NCBI GenBank assembly: GCA_045629205.1
Contig: JAZQQT010000187.1
Span: 1 to 50,999 of the forward strand
Direction of reading: 5' to 3'
Origin: JAZQLP01 sp045629205
Lineage (GTDB): Bacteria > Bacillota > Clostridia > Oscillospirales > UBA644
Length of the DNA stretch: 50,999 nt
This document shows positions 40,413-49,196 of the stretch, in pieces. The notes under the pieces are model-generated. The model made no database searches. It had not been told where the DNA came from and was given only the letters and a program-made list of their open reading frames with translations. Position 1 is the stretch's first letter. Every line of letters begins with the position of its first letter. A program made the position numbers and the translations under genes.

Positions 40413-40599
40413 TATAAATTCTCCTTTCGGTTATTGGTTGGTTTCCCAACTTGACCGTACTCCTTGCGGAGTATCAGCGCGATTGAACCCGTTTGCTGCA
40501 TTATAATAATATGAGCATTACGGCGGCAGGGCCGGCATCCGTATAATCGCGGGCTGCGGACGACTTATGACGGTCATGGCTTCCCGTCCGTTTGTCAGA
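40413..40599 (-). promoter_or_regulatory. Structured untranslated region between rpsJ and rplC
   Basis: The gap is 187 bases instead of the usual few tens. On the minus strand it holds two adjacent GNRA-capped hairpins just before the rplC ribosome site: TACTCC-GCAA-GGAGTA (40473-40458) and GTTGG-GAAA-CCAAC (40450-40437 or so). Further 5' is a GACGG...CCGTC hairpin (40569-40588). A TATAAT also occurs in the middle, without a good -35. It may be a ribosomal-protein binding leader or an internal promoter region. Confidence 0.5.
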
Positions 40600-40908
40600 T
40601 TACAGTTTAACTTCGATTTCCACGCCTGCGGGAAGTTCTACTGACATAAGAGCTTCTACAGTCTTTTTGGTGGGATTGATGATGTCGATTACTCTCTTGT
40701 GAGTTTTGTATTCGAACTGTTCACGAGCGTCTTTATACTTGTGAACTGCTCTTAAAATCGTAATGATTTCTTTATCTGTGGGAAGAGGAATCGGACCTGA
40801 GAATGTAGCATCCATTCTCTTTGCTGTCTCAACGATTTTCTCTGCTGCCTGATCGATAAGGTAGTGATCATAAGATTTTAAGCGGATTCTCATCTTTTCG
40901 TTTGCCAT
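40600..40908 (-). CDS. rpsJ: 30S ribosomal protein S10
   Basis: A 102-residue head protein, also NusE, a transcription antitermination factor. MRIRLKSYDHYLIDQAAEKIVETA and GPIPLPTDKEIITILRAVHKYKDAREQFEYKTHKRVIDI are signatures. It is the first gene of the S10-spc-alpha superoperon, after a roughly 310-base leader, with GGAGG before ATG 40908. Confidence 0.98.
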   Translation of the reverse strand: MANEKMRIRLKSYDHYLIDQAAEKIVETAKRMDATFSGPIPLPTDKEIITILRAVHKYKDAREQFEYKTHKRVIDIINPTKKTVEALMSVELPAGVEIEVKL

Positions 40909-41218
40909 TTTGTCGCCTCCTATAAAATTTTGAAGTCCGTTCCGGCGTCTCCGTCAGGGACGGCTCCGAAACTCGGCATTCAGCCGTGACAGGCGATTGA
41001 ATATCCGAACACACCGCCGTGCGTTTCACTTTTTGAACATAATAAATCGGACACTGCTATAGCGTCCGAATCAATACGTCTCCGAGCGGTAAACGCGAGC
41101 GTTTACATCGGTAAAGTTCGGTCTAATCCAATCATGTCGGATTATGCTCCGTTGAAATTCCCCGGCAAGGTTTTCGTCCTTCCGGCAACCTCCAACTTCC
41201 GCGCAATATTTAGCCATG
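40909..41218 (-). promoter_or_regulatory. Long hairpin-rich leader of the S10 operon
   Basis: About 310 bases without an ORF separate the predicted start point from rpsJ. Hairpins seen in the RNA: CCGGAAGG/CCTTgCCGG with a seven-base loop (41185-41162), TAAACG-CTCG-CGTTTA (41105-41090), TCGGAC/GTCCGA enclosing GCTATAGC (41069-41047), CGGC-TGAAT-GCCG, and CCGTC-CCT-GACGG (40963-40951). I do not recognise a named Rfam class. Autoregulation by a ribosomal protein is the likely role. Confidence 0.5.
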
Positions 41219-41225
41219 CTTGTCT

Positions 41226-41254
41226 ATTATACTCAAAATCAATAGAAAATGCAA
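41226..41254 (-). promoter_or_regulatory. Promoter of the S10-spc-alpha operon
   Basis: Minus strand TTGCAT (41249-41254), 17-base spacer and perfect TATAAT (41226-41231). Start point expected near 41219. Confidence 0.75.
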
Positions 41255-41295
41255 TATGTATACCAATTATTTTTATGAACTTTTTATGAACTGAT

Positions 41296-41326
41296 AAAAA
41301 AGCGACGTTTTCCATCATACCGACGC
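41296..41326 (-). terminator. Probable terminator after the GH110-like gene
   Basis: In the minus-strand RNA GCGTCG (41326-41321) pairs with CGTCGC (41307-41302) with one mismatch, followed by TTTTTT (41301-41296). It lies 36 bases after the stop and insulates the S10 promoter. Confidence 0.5.
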
Positions 41327-41361
41327 GGGGATCCGATATGTTATCGCGGTGAAAAATCGGT

Positions 41362-44184
41362 TCAGATAATTTCGGCAACAGTATTTGATTCTGTTTCAAC
41401 ATTCTCACACCTTTGAATCACAATCGCCTGCTCGGGGATCCGACAAAGCAGTTTGTTATTCCGGATCTTAAGTCCTTTTGTCAGGCCCGCGTATATGGCG
41501 CGTTTCGTATCTGAACATGAAATCACATTGTTTTCGATTACGATATTTTCATGAACGGGACGAACCGGATGTTCACCGCCTATATTCACGGCGATTCCGC
41601 CTGCATTGTCGTATCCGCCGAATTCCCACCTTCCGCGGCGGGTCACAATATTGTTCCGGACAATAACATTGGTCGCATGGGTTCCTTCCCGCCATCCGCC
41701 TTCGGCACAAATATGAACGGCGTTAAGCGTATCACAGTCGAAAATACATCCTTCCACCAGAACATTGCTCGTTTTTATCAGCACGCTGCGGGCAAGATGG
41801 TTACGCATCCTGCATCCTGTCATTTCGACCGACGGCTGCTGCGTAAGATTTGCAAACAGATGTTTTTTGCTTGCATAATCCTCTTGCGGAAGATCATGAT
41901 CCACGGTCATTTTATATGTCCAATTCCCGAGATCTTCAATTTCAATCACACGGTAAACATCTTTCGGATAAAGGGTCTCGTCATCGCATATAAATATCTC
42001 GTCACCGGGATCGGGATGATCCGCTTTCTGACTATGTGTTCCGGTGGGCGGAAGAGTTGCGAAGACACATGTGTTTTTATCTGCGGAAAGAATGGTCTGA
42101 TAATAAGTATGGACGTTGGTCGAGTCATCACCCTGTCCTTCAAACAGACAGTTTTCAAAACGTATCGTTCCCTTACATGACGGGAAGTGAGTTGCATCTC
42201 CGTTTGTGCTCATATTTTCACCCGGCGCCGGCACAACCGCAAGACGCCGCATGGTTATATTCTCACTGCGATGCCCGACTATGCCCATTCCGTTGTTGGC
42301 GTGGATCCTGACATCCTCAATCAATACGTCCTTCGACTCCCATATGAGAATTGTCGGACGGTAATGATATGAATGCCAGATATACATTTCATACCCGACG
42401 TAATCTTTCAGATCCCAGTCATGAATGCGTATCGTATTGGGCGCAATCAGTTCTTTTTTTTCACCTCTTCCGTCCCACGAAATAAAGCGCTGGGTTTCGG
42501 GGTCGAAAACCACACATCGTTCCGCCGCCATTTCCGCGGAAATATATTTCTGATCCGGGATAAAGACATCGCCCCAGACGTCATCGCCGAAAAACTCCTT
42601 ATTGCCTGCACGGCCGCCGTCAATGATATATCCGTGACTGAAAGGTCTGCGAACATGATCAAAAGTCAGATTTTTTATAGTGACTCCCTTAGTTTGGTAA
42701 AGAGCCGCAGATTCCATATATCCGTCAACGAGAATACGAGCTCCGTTTCCGTCGAGCGTAACATTTTGAGCTCCGGTAAGATCCAAGCCGATTGAATAGG
42801 GGAAATCACGATGAAACACAATCGGTTCGGGATTAACACCGTATTTCCCCTTAAATGTATCTATAAGCAACCGGTGAGCAAAATCATCCCGAATTATATA
42901 TTCGCGATCTTCAAGAAACAGCGTTGCACCATCAGTCTCGCGCAGCCATTTCATACCCTTACGAAGCAAATCGGTATCGTCTTCCGCGTCAAATGACGTT
43001 ATACTGCGAACCAAAGCATTTTCTTCGTTCTTCGGAGGTTCGGATATCAGCGAACAGTTTTTATACAGAGCCGTTTTTTCTCCGTCAAGAGAAAGAAGCT
43101 CATTTCCGTATGCGGTAACATCGGCGGAAGATATAAAAACACATCCTTCGGTGTCGGGACATATAATAGAATTATGAATCAGCCGGACCTGCCCTCCGTT
43201 ACCGTTTATAACCATTCCGCCGGCACCGAGTTTTGCCTCAAACCTGTATTTACGACCCCTGCGGATAATCCTGTTATGGAGAAATTCAATTTTGCCTGAA
43301 GTATTTCCTTCAAAAAGATACACGGCGGTATCCCGGCAGCCGTCGAACAGACCACCTTCAATATAAATGTTACCTGCGGGAGCCGAAACAGAATGGATAA
43401 AACAGTTTCGTGTATAAAATCCGGTCAATACGATTTGTCCGCAATGTTCCGACGGAACTACGGCCACACCGTTTCCGAGCGCTCCTTCTACGCAGCAATC
43501 GACCAATGTGACATTTTCGGAATCCGAAATTCGTATTCCGTCCGACAAAGAACTCAGATTGCTTCCCGGTTCTGGAATGATACATACACGTATTCCGGTA
43601 ACATTACTGCAGTTATCTATTGTCATTCCGACATCCGGACTCCCGAAAATCATTATATTTTTCAGTTCCGCGCGATCACAGTTTACAAATGAAAGAACCG
43701 AATGTCTCCTTGATTCGGTTTTAACGCATATTCTGTCGCCCAACATAATATTTTCAAAATCGCCGTTAATCCGAACCGAACCGTCGAAGAGCATCTCAGC
43801 AGATTTTACGGCTGATGCATTGATAAAATCGAGAAAACGTTCTTCCTTTCCGAGTATATGAACGGAATTCTTCGGAAACGAAAACAACGAAAGGTCAGGA
43901 TCAAACCTGCGAATCGGACGTATATTAAAGCCATAGGGATCGGATGCAACTACGGAATACTCATGAAAACTCAATTCCGGAAGCTCAAATGCGCAATTCC
44001 GTATGGCAAAATCTTTACAGTTGACAAATTCAAAAGACGAAGGCGCATATGCTTTTCCGTCTCCGTCAATAACTCCGTTCCGAAGACCGTCGAAAACAAT
44101 CCTTACACCCGGATTTACCGCGCATTTGCGCAGTGCTTCTTCGGCTTCTGCAAAATCGTAAACGAAAATTTTATTTATACTCAT
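41362..44184 (-). CDS. Two-part parallel beta-helix protein, GH110-like
   Basis: A protein of about 940 residues made of two right-handed beta-helix halves (about 20-390 and 410-940). The second half has the GH110-like pattern LDLTGAQNVTLDGNGARILVDG, then HANNGMGIVGHRSENITMRRL, FENCLFEGQGDDSTNVH (Asp pair candidate for catalysis) and asparagine ladders. GH110 enzymes are alpha-1,3-galactosidases acting, for example, on blood-group B glycans. No signal peptide is visible in the chosen start (ATG 44184, MSINKIF) or in the longer frame from 44226, so the protein appears cytoplasmic. It lies 67 bases after the FeoB-associated gene. Confidence 0.75.
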   Translation of the reverse strand: MSINKIFVYDFAEAEEALRKCAVNPGVRIVFDGLRNGVIDGDGKAYAPSSFEFVNCKDFAIRNCAFELPELSFHEYSVVASDPYGFNIRPIRRFDPDLSLFSFPKNSVHILGKEERFLDFINASAVKSAEMLFDGSVRINGDFENIMLGDRICVKTESRRHSVLSFVNCDRAELKNIMIFGSPDVGMTIDNCSNVTGIRVCIIPEPGSNLSSLSDGIRISDSENVTLVDCCVEGALGNGVAVVPSEHCGQIVLTGFYTRNCFIHSVSAPAGNIYIEGGLFDGCRDTAVYLFEGNTSGKIEFLHNRIIRRGRKYRFEAKLGAGGMVINGNGGQVRLIHNSIICPDTEGCVFISSADVTAYGNELLSLDGEKTALYKNCSLISEPPKNEENALVRSITSFDAEDDTDLLRKGMKWLRETDGATLFLEDREYIIRDDFAHRLLIDTFKGKYGVNPEPIVFHRDFPYSIGLDLTGAQNVTLDGNGARILVDGYMESAALYQTKGVTIKNLTFDHVRRPFSHGYIIDGGRAGNKEFFGDDVWGDVFIPDQKYISAEMAAERCVVFDPETQRFISWDGRGEKKELIAPNTIRIHDWDLKDYVGYEMYIWHSYHYRPTILIWESKDVLIEDVRIHANNGMGIVGHRSENITMRRLAVVPAPGENMSTNGDATHFPSCKGTIRFENCLFEGQGDDSTNVHTYYQTILSADKNTCVFATLPPTGTHSQKADHPDPGDEIFICDDETLYPKDVYRVIEIEDLGNWTYKMTVDHDLPQEDYASKKHLFANLTQQPSVEMTGCRMRNHLARSVLIKTSNVLVEGCIFDCDTLNAVHICAEGGWREGTHATNVIVRNNIVTRRGRWEFGGYDNAGGIAVNIGGEHPVRPVHENIVIENNVISCSDTKRAIYAGLTKGLKIRNNKLLCRIPEQAIVIQRCENVETESNTVAEII

Positions 44185-44250
44185 ACGCGCATTTAATCCT
44201 TTCTCTGCGAAGCAGCCTGGCAACACATACTGCGTATCAAAGAAAACTGC

Positions 44251-44403
44251 TTATTTCTTGTTTTGACACCGCAAACCGTTTTTGCAGGAAATACAGTCGC
44301 CGTAACAGGTTTTGCCGTATTTTCCGTCTTTGACAATAACAATTACCGCCGCGATGACCGCAACAATGATAAGAGTTATAAGAATCCAATCTCCGAATGA
44401 CAT
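44251..44403 (-). CDS. FeoB-associated Cys-rich membrane protein
   Basis: A 50-residue protein MSFGDWILITLIIVAVIAAV with one membrane helix, then KDGKYGKTCYGDCISCKNGLRC-type Cys-rich tail (four Cys). It matches the small FeoB-associated family found beside feoB. The ATG overlaps the feoB stop by one base (TGATG). Likely helps or regulates ferrous iron uptake by the FeoB channel. Confidence 0.88.
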   Translation of the reverse strand: MSFGDWILITLIIVAVIAAVIVIVKDGKYGKTCYGDCISCKNGLRCQNKK

Positions 44404-46415
44404 CAGAAAAGTCCTCCGATCGAATATACGGCAAATGAGACTATCCATGCAATCGCGCATTGAAAAATAACAACGCCGATTGCTTTTGAACTTGATTTAA
44501 GTTCATTTTTCACTGTGGCGATTGCCGCTATACACGGTGTATATAATAATGTAAATAATAAAAAGGAGACTGCCGAAAGCACAGAACCGAAAACCGACGC
44601 AAGCTGCGCGGCAAGAGTATCTACGGTCGTAGACGTTAAAACCGCAAGAGTACTTACAACGGATTCTTTTGCTATCAATCCGGAAATAAGCGAAGTAGCG
44701 GCACGCCAATCCCCGAATCCAACGGGTGAAAATACAGGTGCAATTATTTTTCCGATCATTGCCAGAAGGCTCAGAGAGCTGTCGGATGTATAATTCAGTT
44801 TGGCATCAAAAGAGCCGAGGAACCATATAACAACCGTTCCGACAAAAATAACCGTAAAAGCTTTTTTGAGAAAATCTTTTGCCTTTTCCCAAAGAAGAAG
44901 CAAAACGCTCTTTGCCGACGGCAACCTGTAATTCGGAAGTTCCATAATAAACGGAGCCGAATTGCCTTTATAAACCGTCTTATTCAGAATAAGAGCGACA
45001 ATCACTCCCACAAGCAGTCCCGTAACATACAAAGCAGTCATTACAAGAGCCGAATTTCCGTGGAAAAACGCCGCGCTGAAAACTGCGTAAATCGGGATCT
45101 TTGCCGAGCACGACATATAAGGCGTAAGCAAGACCGTCATTTTTCTGTCGCGCTCGCTCGCCAGTGTCCGGGTTGACATTACCGCAGGAACAGTGCAGCC
45201 GAACCCGATAATCATCGGAACGAAACTGCGACCGGATAAACCGATTTTACGCAGAATGCTGTCCATAACGAAAGCGACTCTTGACATATAACCCGTATCT
45301 TCAAGAACAGAAAGAAAGAAAAAGAGAACAACTATAATCGGCAGGAAAGATACAACGCTTCCGACACCGACGAATATCCCGTCTATAATCAAACTGTTTA
45401 CTACCGGATTGATCCCGTAATTTTTCAGGGCAGTGTCAACAAGTCCGGACAACGTATTAATACCCGAAGCCAGTAAATCGGATAACGGCTGACCGATCAA
45501 GCCGAATGTAAGCCAGAAAACAAGCGCCATCACAAGAATAAACAGAGGAATCGCAAGAAATTTATTCGTAAGGACCTTATCAATAATGACGCTGCGCCTG
45601 TGTTCTTTTGATTCCCCGCTTTTGACAACCGTTTGAGAACAAAGTTTTCCTATAAAGGCGTAACGCATATCCGCCAGCGCGGCATTTCTGTCAAGTCCGC
45701 GCTCATCTTCCATTTCGACGATCGAATGTTCTATAAGTTCAAGTTCGTTTTCGGAAAGATTCAAAGCGGCTATAAAATCGGCATCATCGCCTTCGATGAG
45801 TTTCGTTGCCGTATATCTTCTGCTGCATCCGAAATTATCGGCATGGTCTTCTATGACATGACTGACGGCGTGAATACAACGATGGACAGGACCGGGAAGA
45901 CAGAAATCGGTTACTTTGGGCTGCACCTTTTTTCTTGCGGTTTCTTCCGCAACGGTTACAAGCTCCGATATACCCTCGTTTTTTACAGCCGAAATCGCGA
46001 TCACGGGCACACCGATCGTTTCGGACATTTTTTCAACATCAACCGTTCCGTTATTTCCGCGGAGTTCATCAATCATATTAAGAGCTATTACAGTCGGAAC
46101 TCCGAGCTCGAGTATCTGCAACGTAAGATACAGATTGCGCTCTATATTTGTCGCATCAATTATATTTATTATCCCGTCAGGCTTTTCTTTAAGAATAAAA
46201 TCGCGGGTAACTTTTTCTTCAATGGAATACGGTCTAAGAGAATACACACCGGGCAAATCGACAACAGAACAGTCCCTGACGTTTTTTATTTGCCCGATTT
46301 TCTGTTCGACGGTTACGCCCGGGAAATTGCCCACGTGCTGATTTGAACCGGTCAACACATTGAAAAGGGTCGTTTTCCCGCAATTCTGATTACCGACCAA
46401 CGCAAATGTAAGCAT
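44403..46415 (-). CDS. feoB: Ferrous iron transporter FeoB
   Basis: A 670-residue inner-membrane Fe2+ permease with a cytoplasmic GTPase. G1 GNQNCGKTT (residues 8-16), switch region NQHVGNFPGVTVE, G3 DLPGVYSL, G4 NMID, then the helical domain and about eight to ten membrane helices with the paired Gate regions (EDTGYMSRVAFVMDSIL, FGCTVPAVMSTRT). ATG overlaps the feoA stop by one base. Iron-dependent expression is expected from the palindrome at 46671. Confidence 0.97.
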   Translation of the reverse strand: MLTFALVGNQNCGKTTLFNVLTGSNQHVGNFPGVTVEQKIGQIKNVRDCSVVDLPGVYSLRPYSIEEKVTRDFILKEKPDGIINIIDATNIERNLYLTLQILELGVPTVIALNMIDELRGNNGTVDVEKMSETIGVPVIAISAVKNEGISELVTVAEETARKKVQPKVTDFCLPGPVHRCIHAVSHVIEDHADNFGCSRRYTATKLIEGDDADFIAALNLSENELELIEHSIVEMEDERGLDRNAALADMRYAFIGKLCSQTVVKSGESKEHRRSVIIDKVLTNKFLAIPLFILVMALVFWLTFGLIGQPLSDLLASGINTLSGLVDTALKNYGINPVVNSLIIDGIFVGVGSVVSFLPIIVVLFFFLSVLEDTGYMSRVAFVMDSILRKIGLSGRSFVPMIIGFGCTVPAVMSTRTLASERDRKMTVLLTPYMSCSAKIPIYAVFSAAFFHGNSALVMTALYVTGLLVGVIVALILNKTVYKGNSAPFIMELPNYRLPSAKSVLLLLWEKAKDFLKKAFTVIFVGTVVIWFLGSFDAKLNYTSDSSLSLLAMIGKIIAPVFSPVGFGDWRAATSLISGLIAKESVVSTLAVLTSTTVDTLAAQLASVFGSVLSAVSFLLFTLLYTPCIAAIATVKNELKSSSKAIGVVIFQCAIAWIVSFAVYSIGGLF

Positions 46416-46660
46416 TATTTTCCGTCCTCCGTTCCGACAATGATGCAGGCCGCATCATCTTTTCGTATGGTCAATTCATATCCTCGCAATTTTATCTGAA
46501 TCGGATCTCCGAGCGGAGCTGTTTTTTCGACTTTGACAGTTGTTCCGGGAATCAATCCCATATCAAGCAATCTGAGTCTTATATTCCCTTCACCGGAAGT
46601 TTGGGAAATAATACCGGAATGACCTATCGGGAGTTTATCAAGAGATGTGACGCTGTTCAT
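46415..46660 (-). CDS. feoA: Ferrous iron transport protein FeoA
   Basis: An 81-residue SH3-like protein that supports FeoB (SLDKLPIGHSGIISQTS, RLLDMGLIPGTTVKVEKTAPLGDPIQIKLRGYELTIRKDDA). ATG 46660 is chosen because GGAGG lies four bases upstream. An earlier ATG at 46678 falls inside the operator palindrome. It is the first gene of the feo operon. Confidence 0.95.
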   Translation of the reverse strand: MNSVTSLDKLPIGHSGIISQTSGEGNIRLRLLDMGLIPGTTVKVEKTAPLGDPIQIKLRGYELTIRKDDAACIIVGTEDGK

Positions 46661-46670
46661 TTTTCCTCCG

Positions 46671-46686
46671 ATTAGCATATGCTAAT
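46671..46686. promoter_or_regulatory. Perfect palindrome, candidate metalloregulator operator of feoAB
   Basis: ATTAGCATATGCTAAT is a perfect 16-base palindrome. It lies about +6 to +21 relative to the predicted start point and overlaps the region just before the feoA ribosome site. This is where a repressor would block initiation or elongation. The TTAGC/GCTAA arms are reminiscent of DtxR/IdeR/Fur-type operators without matching the consensus exactly. Confidence 0.6.
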
Positions 46687-46698
46687 TGACTTTGCTGA

Positions 46699-46727
46699 AT
46701 TCTAACATATATATATAATCTTGTCAA
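46699..46727 (-). promoter_or_regulatory. Promoter of the feo operon
   Basis: Minus strand TTGACA (46722-46727), 17-base spacer and TAGAAT (46699-46704). Confidence 0.7.
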
Positions 46728-46769
46728 TAAGTCCGAAATCCGATTTGGAAAAATGTCAAAATTCATCAC

Positions 46770-46796
46770 AAAAAAAGGGCTTCCCGAAGGAAGCCC
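46770..46796 (-). terminator. Intrinsic terminator of the DUF4838 gene
   Basis: In the minus-strand RNA GGGCTTCC-TTCG-GGAAGCCC (46796-46777) is an 8-bp stem with a UUCG tetraloop, followed by TTTTTT. Confidence 0.92.
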
Positions 46797-46811
46797 GAAA
46801 TTAATATTTGC

Positions 46812-48878
46812 TTATTTGGAGAAGCTGTTGATGATTTCGTTGAATACGTCTGTTCTGTCGAATTTATCAACGTTGCCGTCGATCCAGTATGTATACTGAA
46901 CTCTCGAATGAAGCTGTGCGTAATAATCTGCATGTTTGTATTCATAATCGAAGAGTCTGTCGAAACCTACTTCAGGCGCATCGTGACGAGCGTAAACATC
47001 TTCCCATATCTGACCCAATTCTTTAGCAAGAGTAAGATCATATTTTGCTGCGCCGCGCGCATTGTCGTTTCTTGCGATGGGAAGAATATTGTCGGGATCG
47101 GAAAGAATCGTGAAGCTCTTTGCAGCAGCTGCGGTAAATTTGTCTATATAACTCTGGATCTTATCGGCGTTGTCACCGTAAAGATCTTTAAGAACTGTCT
47201 TATAAAGTGCGTCGTAATCTTCTTTTGCCATTGTAGGATTCTGAAGCATTGCTCTAATAAGAGGCAGACGGAGCCAAGCAAATTCAAGAAGAGCGGCGTT
47301 GCTTTCCCATGTCATATAAACATTATCAATACCAATTTCGGCATAGAACGCAATATTCGGATAGATAATACCGAAGTTCGGGAAAGTGGAAGGATAATCA
47401 TAATATGCCATTGTCATATCAAGAACTGTTACGTTGGATGCTGCTGCAACCCAAGCTTTGAGGTCGTCTGCAAACGCTTTATTGAATGCGCATGACTCAT
47501 CGTTAATGGCTTTTGCACAGTCAACTTCGGGTTCAATAACATAAACCTTTACGTTATCGCTCATTTTTTCAACAGTGGGTTTTCTTGTCTCTTTGTATGC
47601 TGTTACGCCGATTGTTATGCCTTCAGCCGCAAATTTTTCGGCAACTGCGTTAACGGTATTGAAGAATGCTTCGGTTCCGCCTTTGCATTTATCGCAATCA
47701 CAATATTTAGCTGTATTGTTAACAAGAAGAACTTCTTCTCCTTTGAACGGAGCAGGCTGGCTGTTTTTGATTGCGTCATAAAGTTTATCTGCTATTGTGC
47801 TGTCGGAGAAGCAGACTGTTTCGCCGTAACTGATTCCGAGATAATCGGAAATGTTATGTCTGATGTAATCAGAAGAGAAAACTCCGTCAACTTTATAGGA
47901 ATCGAACATATATCCGGCTTTACCGGTAATATTTAAGGAAGCAGGGATATCGAGAACATATTCGCCTGTGTAATATCCGTTTTTGCAGAAAAGAGCGTCT
48001 TCACAGAAACGGTTAACGGCATATTTAACGGCGCTGACGTCGCTGCCTGCTATAACAATATTGCCATCCTGACATGTAACTGAAAATTCACCGTCTGCAA
48101 CGCCGCCGATTTTTAAAGTAATCGTTTTTGCTGTTTCGGCAACTTCTCCGGATTTAACAACGGCAATATCTTCGCCGCCGACTGCGAAAAGATTTCTTCT
48201 GAGATTGAGAAGAGCATCTTCCGTTCCTTCGTCATAGACGATGGAGTAATCGGTGATTTTGTTTCCGGCAATAGTAAGATCGACTATACCGTTAATATCA
48301 AGATATTCGCTGTAAATATAACCGCGATTTATATTAACAGATAAATTGGAAGTTTTTGTTTCAGATTCGGTATACGGAATAGAAATACCAATATATTTTG
48401 TAAGAAAATACCAAAATGATTCATAAGTAGCATCCAAAGTAACACCAAGGAGGAATATTCTGCGAACTTGAGCGCCGCTTTCATCGGTTCCCTCGAAAAA
48501 TCTTACTGCATATCCGGAATCTCCGAGCAACTCTGCATCAAGCTGATAATATCCACCTTGTGCAACACGGGCCAATACATTTGAGCCTTTGTAAGATTGA
48601 GTGTTACCGATATAGATTTCATAATTTTCTAAACCAGCCTCTGCAGTTTTTTCCTCAAAACCCGCGTCTGTAATCATTTCCAAATAGTATGCAAGAACAT
48701 TGGAAGCACCATACACATCGCCATCAAATGCCTTTGCACTTCTGCAGATTGAGTAAAGTGCCGTTCCGTCTTTAACAATATCCCAAGTTATTGTATCATC
48801 TGCTGAAGCAGTCATACAACCTGTAATCAATGCCAAAGACATAGCGGCCATTAATAAAAGGGCGATAACTTTTTTCAT
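46812..48878 (-). CDS. DUF4838 lipoprotein
   Basis: A 688-residue protein with a lipobox signal peptide (ALITGC, Cys near residue 21). The frame continues to 48932, but ATG 48878 follows AAAGGA and begins MKKVIALLL. It contains a probable N-terminal alpha/beta substrate domain (about 40-280). The DUF4838 barrel follows, including the CDCDKC motif near residue 395 and MTWESN and LLEFAWLRLPLIRA near 570. DUF4838 proteins resemble GH20-like glycan-active enzymes; the specific activity is unknown. It is transcribed alone between its own promoter and terminator. Confidence 0.82.
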   Translation of the reverse strand: MKKVIALLLMAAMSLALITGCMTASADDTITWDIVKDGTALYSICRSAKAFDGDVYGASNVLAYYLEMITDAGFEEKTAEAGLENYEIYIGNTQSYKGSNVLARVAQGGYYQLDAELLGDSGYAVRFFEGTDESGAQVRRIFLLGVTLDATYESFWYFLTKYIGISIPYTESETKTSNLSVNINRGYIYSEYLDINGIVDLTIAGNKITDYSIVYDEGTEDALLNLRRNLFAVGGEDIAVVKSGEVAETAKTITLKIGGVADGEFSVTCQDGNIVIAGSDVSAVKYAVNRFCEDALFCKNGYYTGEYVLDIPASLNITGKAGYMFDSYKVDGVFSSDYIRHNISDYLGISYGETVCFSDSTIADKLYDAIKNSQPAPFKGEEVLLVNNTAKYCDCDKCKGGTEAFFNTVNAVAEKFAAEGITIGVTAYKETRKPTVEKMSDNVKVYVIEPEVDCAKAINDESCAFNKAFADDLKAWVAAASNVTVLDMTMAYYDYPSTFPNFGIIYPNIAFYAEIGIDNVYMTWESNAALLEFAWLRLPLIRAMLQNPTMAKEDYDALYKTVLKDLYGDNADKIQSYIDKFTAAAAKSFTILSDPDNILPIARNDNARGAAKYDLTLAKELGQIWEDVYARHDAPEVGFDRLFDYEYKHADYYAQLHSRVQYTYWIDGNVDKFDRTDVFNEIINSFSK

Positions 48879-48944
48879 ATAATTATATCCTTTCAAATTC
48901 AGCGAATGTATCTTTTTATGGATACAATACACTATTTTGGTCTC

Positions 48945-48973
48945 AGTATAGCAAATATAAATTGATTTGTCAA
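48945..48973 (-). promoter_or_regulatory. Promoter of the DUF4838 gene
   Basis: Minus strand TTGACA (48968-48973), 17-base spacer and TATACT (48945-48950). The roughly 60-base leader contains a small GTATC/GATAC hairpin. The rest of the 318-base gap up to 49196 holds the divergent radical SAM promoter; I see no gene in 48980-49130. Confidence 0.7.
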
Positions 48974-49133
48974 CGGCTTAAAGAAAAAAAATTCATTTTC
49001 TTTTCAATGTTTACTTCACCACCCAATAACAAGTCCGCGTCAGCGCATTTCGATTTGTTCATGTTTGCCGAATTCAAAAAAACCGATTCCCGAATCTTTT
49101 GCTATGAAAATGCCGAAATTTCGATTTGCATTG

Positions 49134-49162
49134 TTGACAACGGCTTCATATAGATATATAAT
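49134..49162 (+). promoter_or_regulatory. Promoter of the radical SAM gene
   Basis: TTGACA (49134-49139), 17-base spacer and perfect TATAAT (49157-49162), 34 bases before the ATG. GAGG lies seven bases before ATG 49197. Confidence 0.8.
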
Positions 49163-49196
49163 GATAAAAGAGAAGTTTGTTATTTAAGAGGGCACA

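Noticed and set aside
40490..40515. Internal promoter before rplC
   Set aside because: A TATAAT is present, but the region 17 bases upstream has no acceptable -35, so I do not call it as a promoter.
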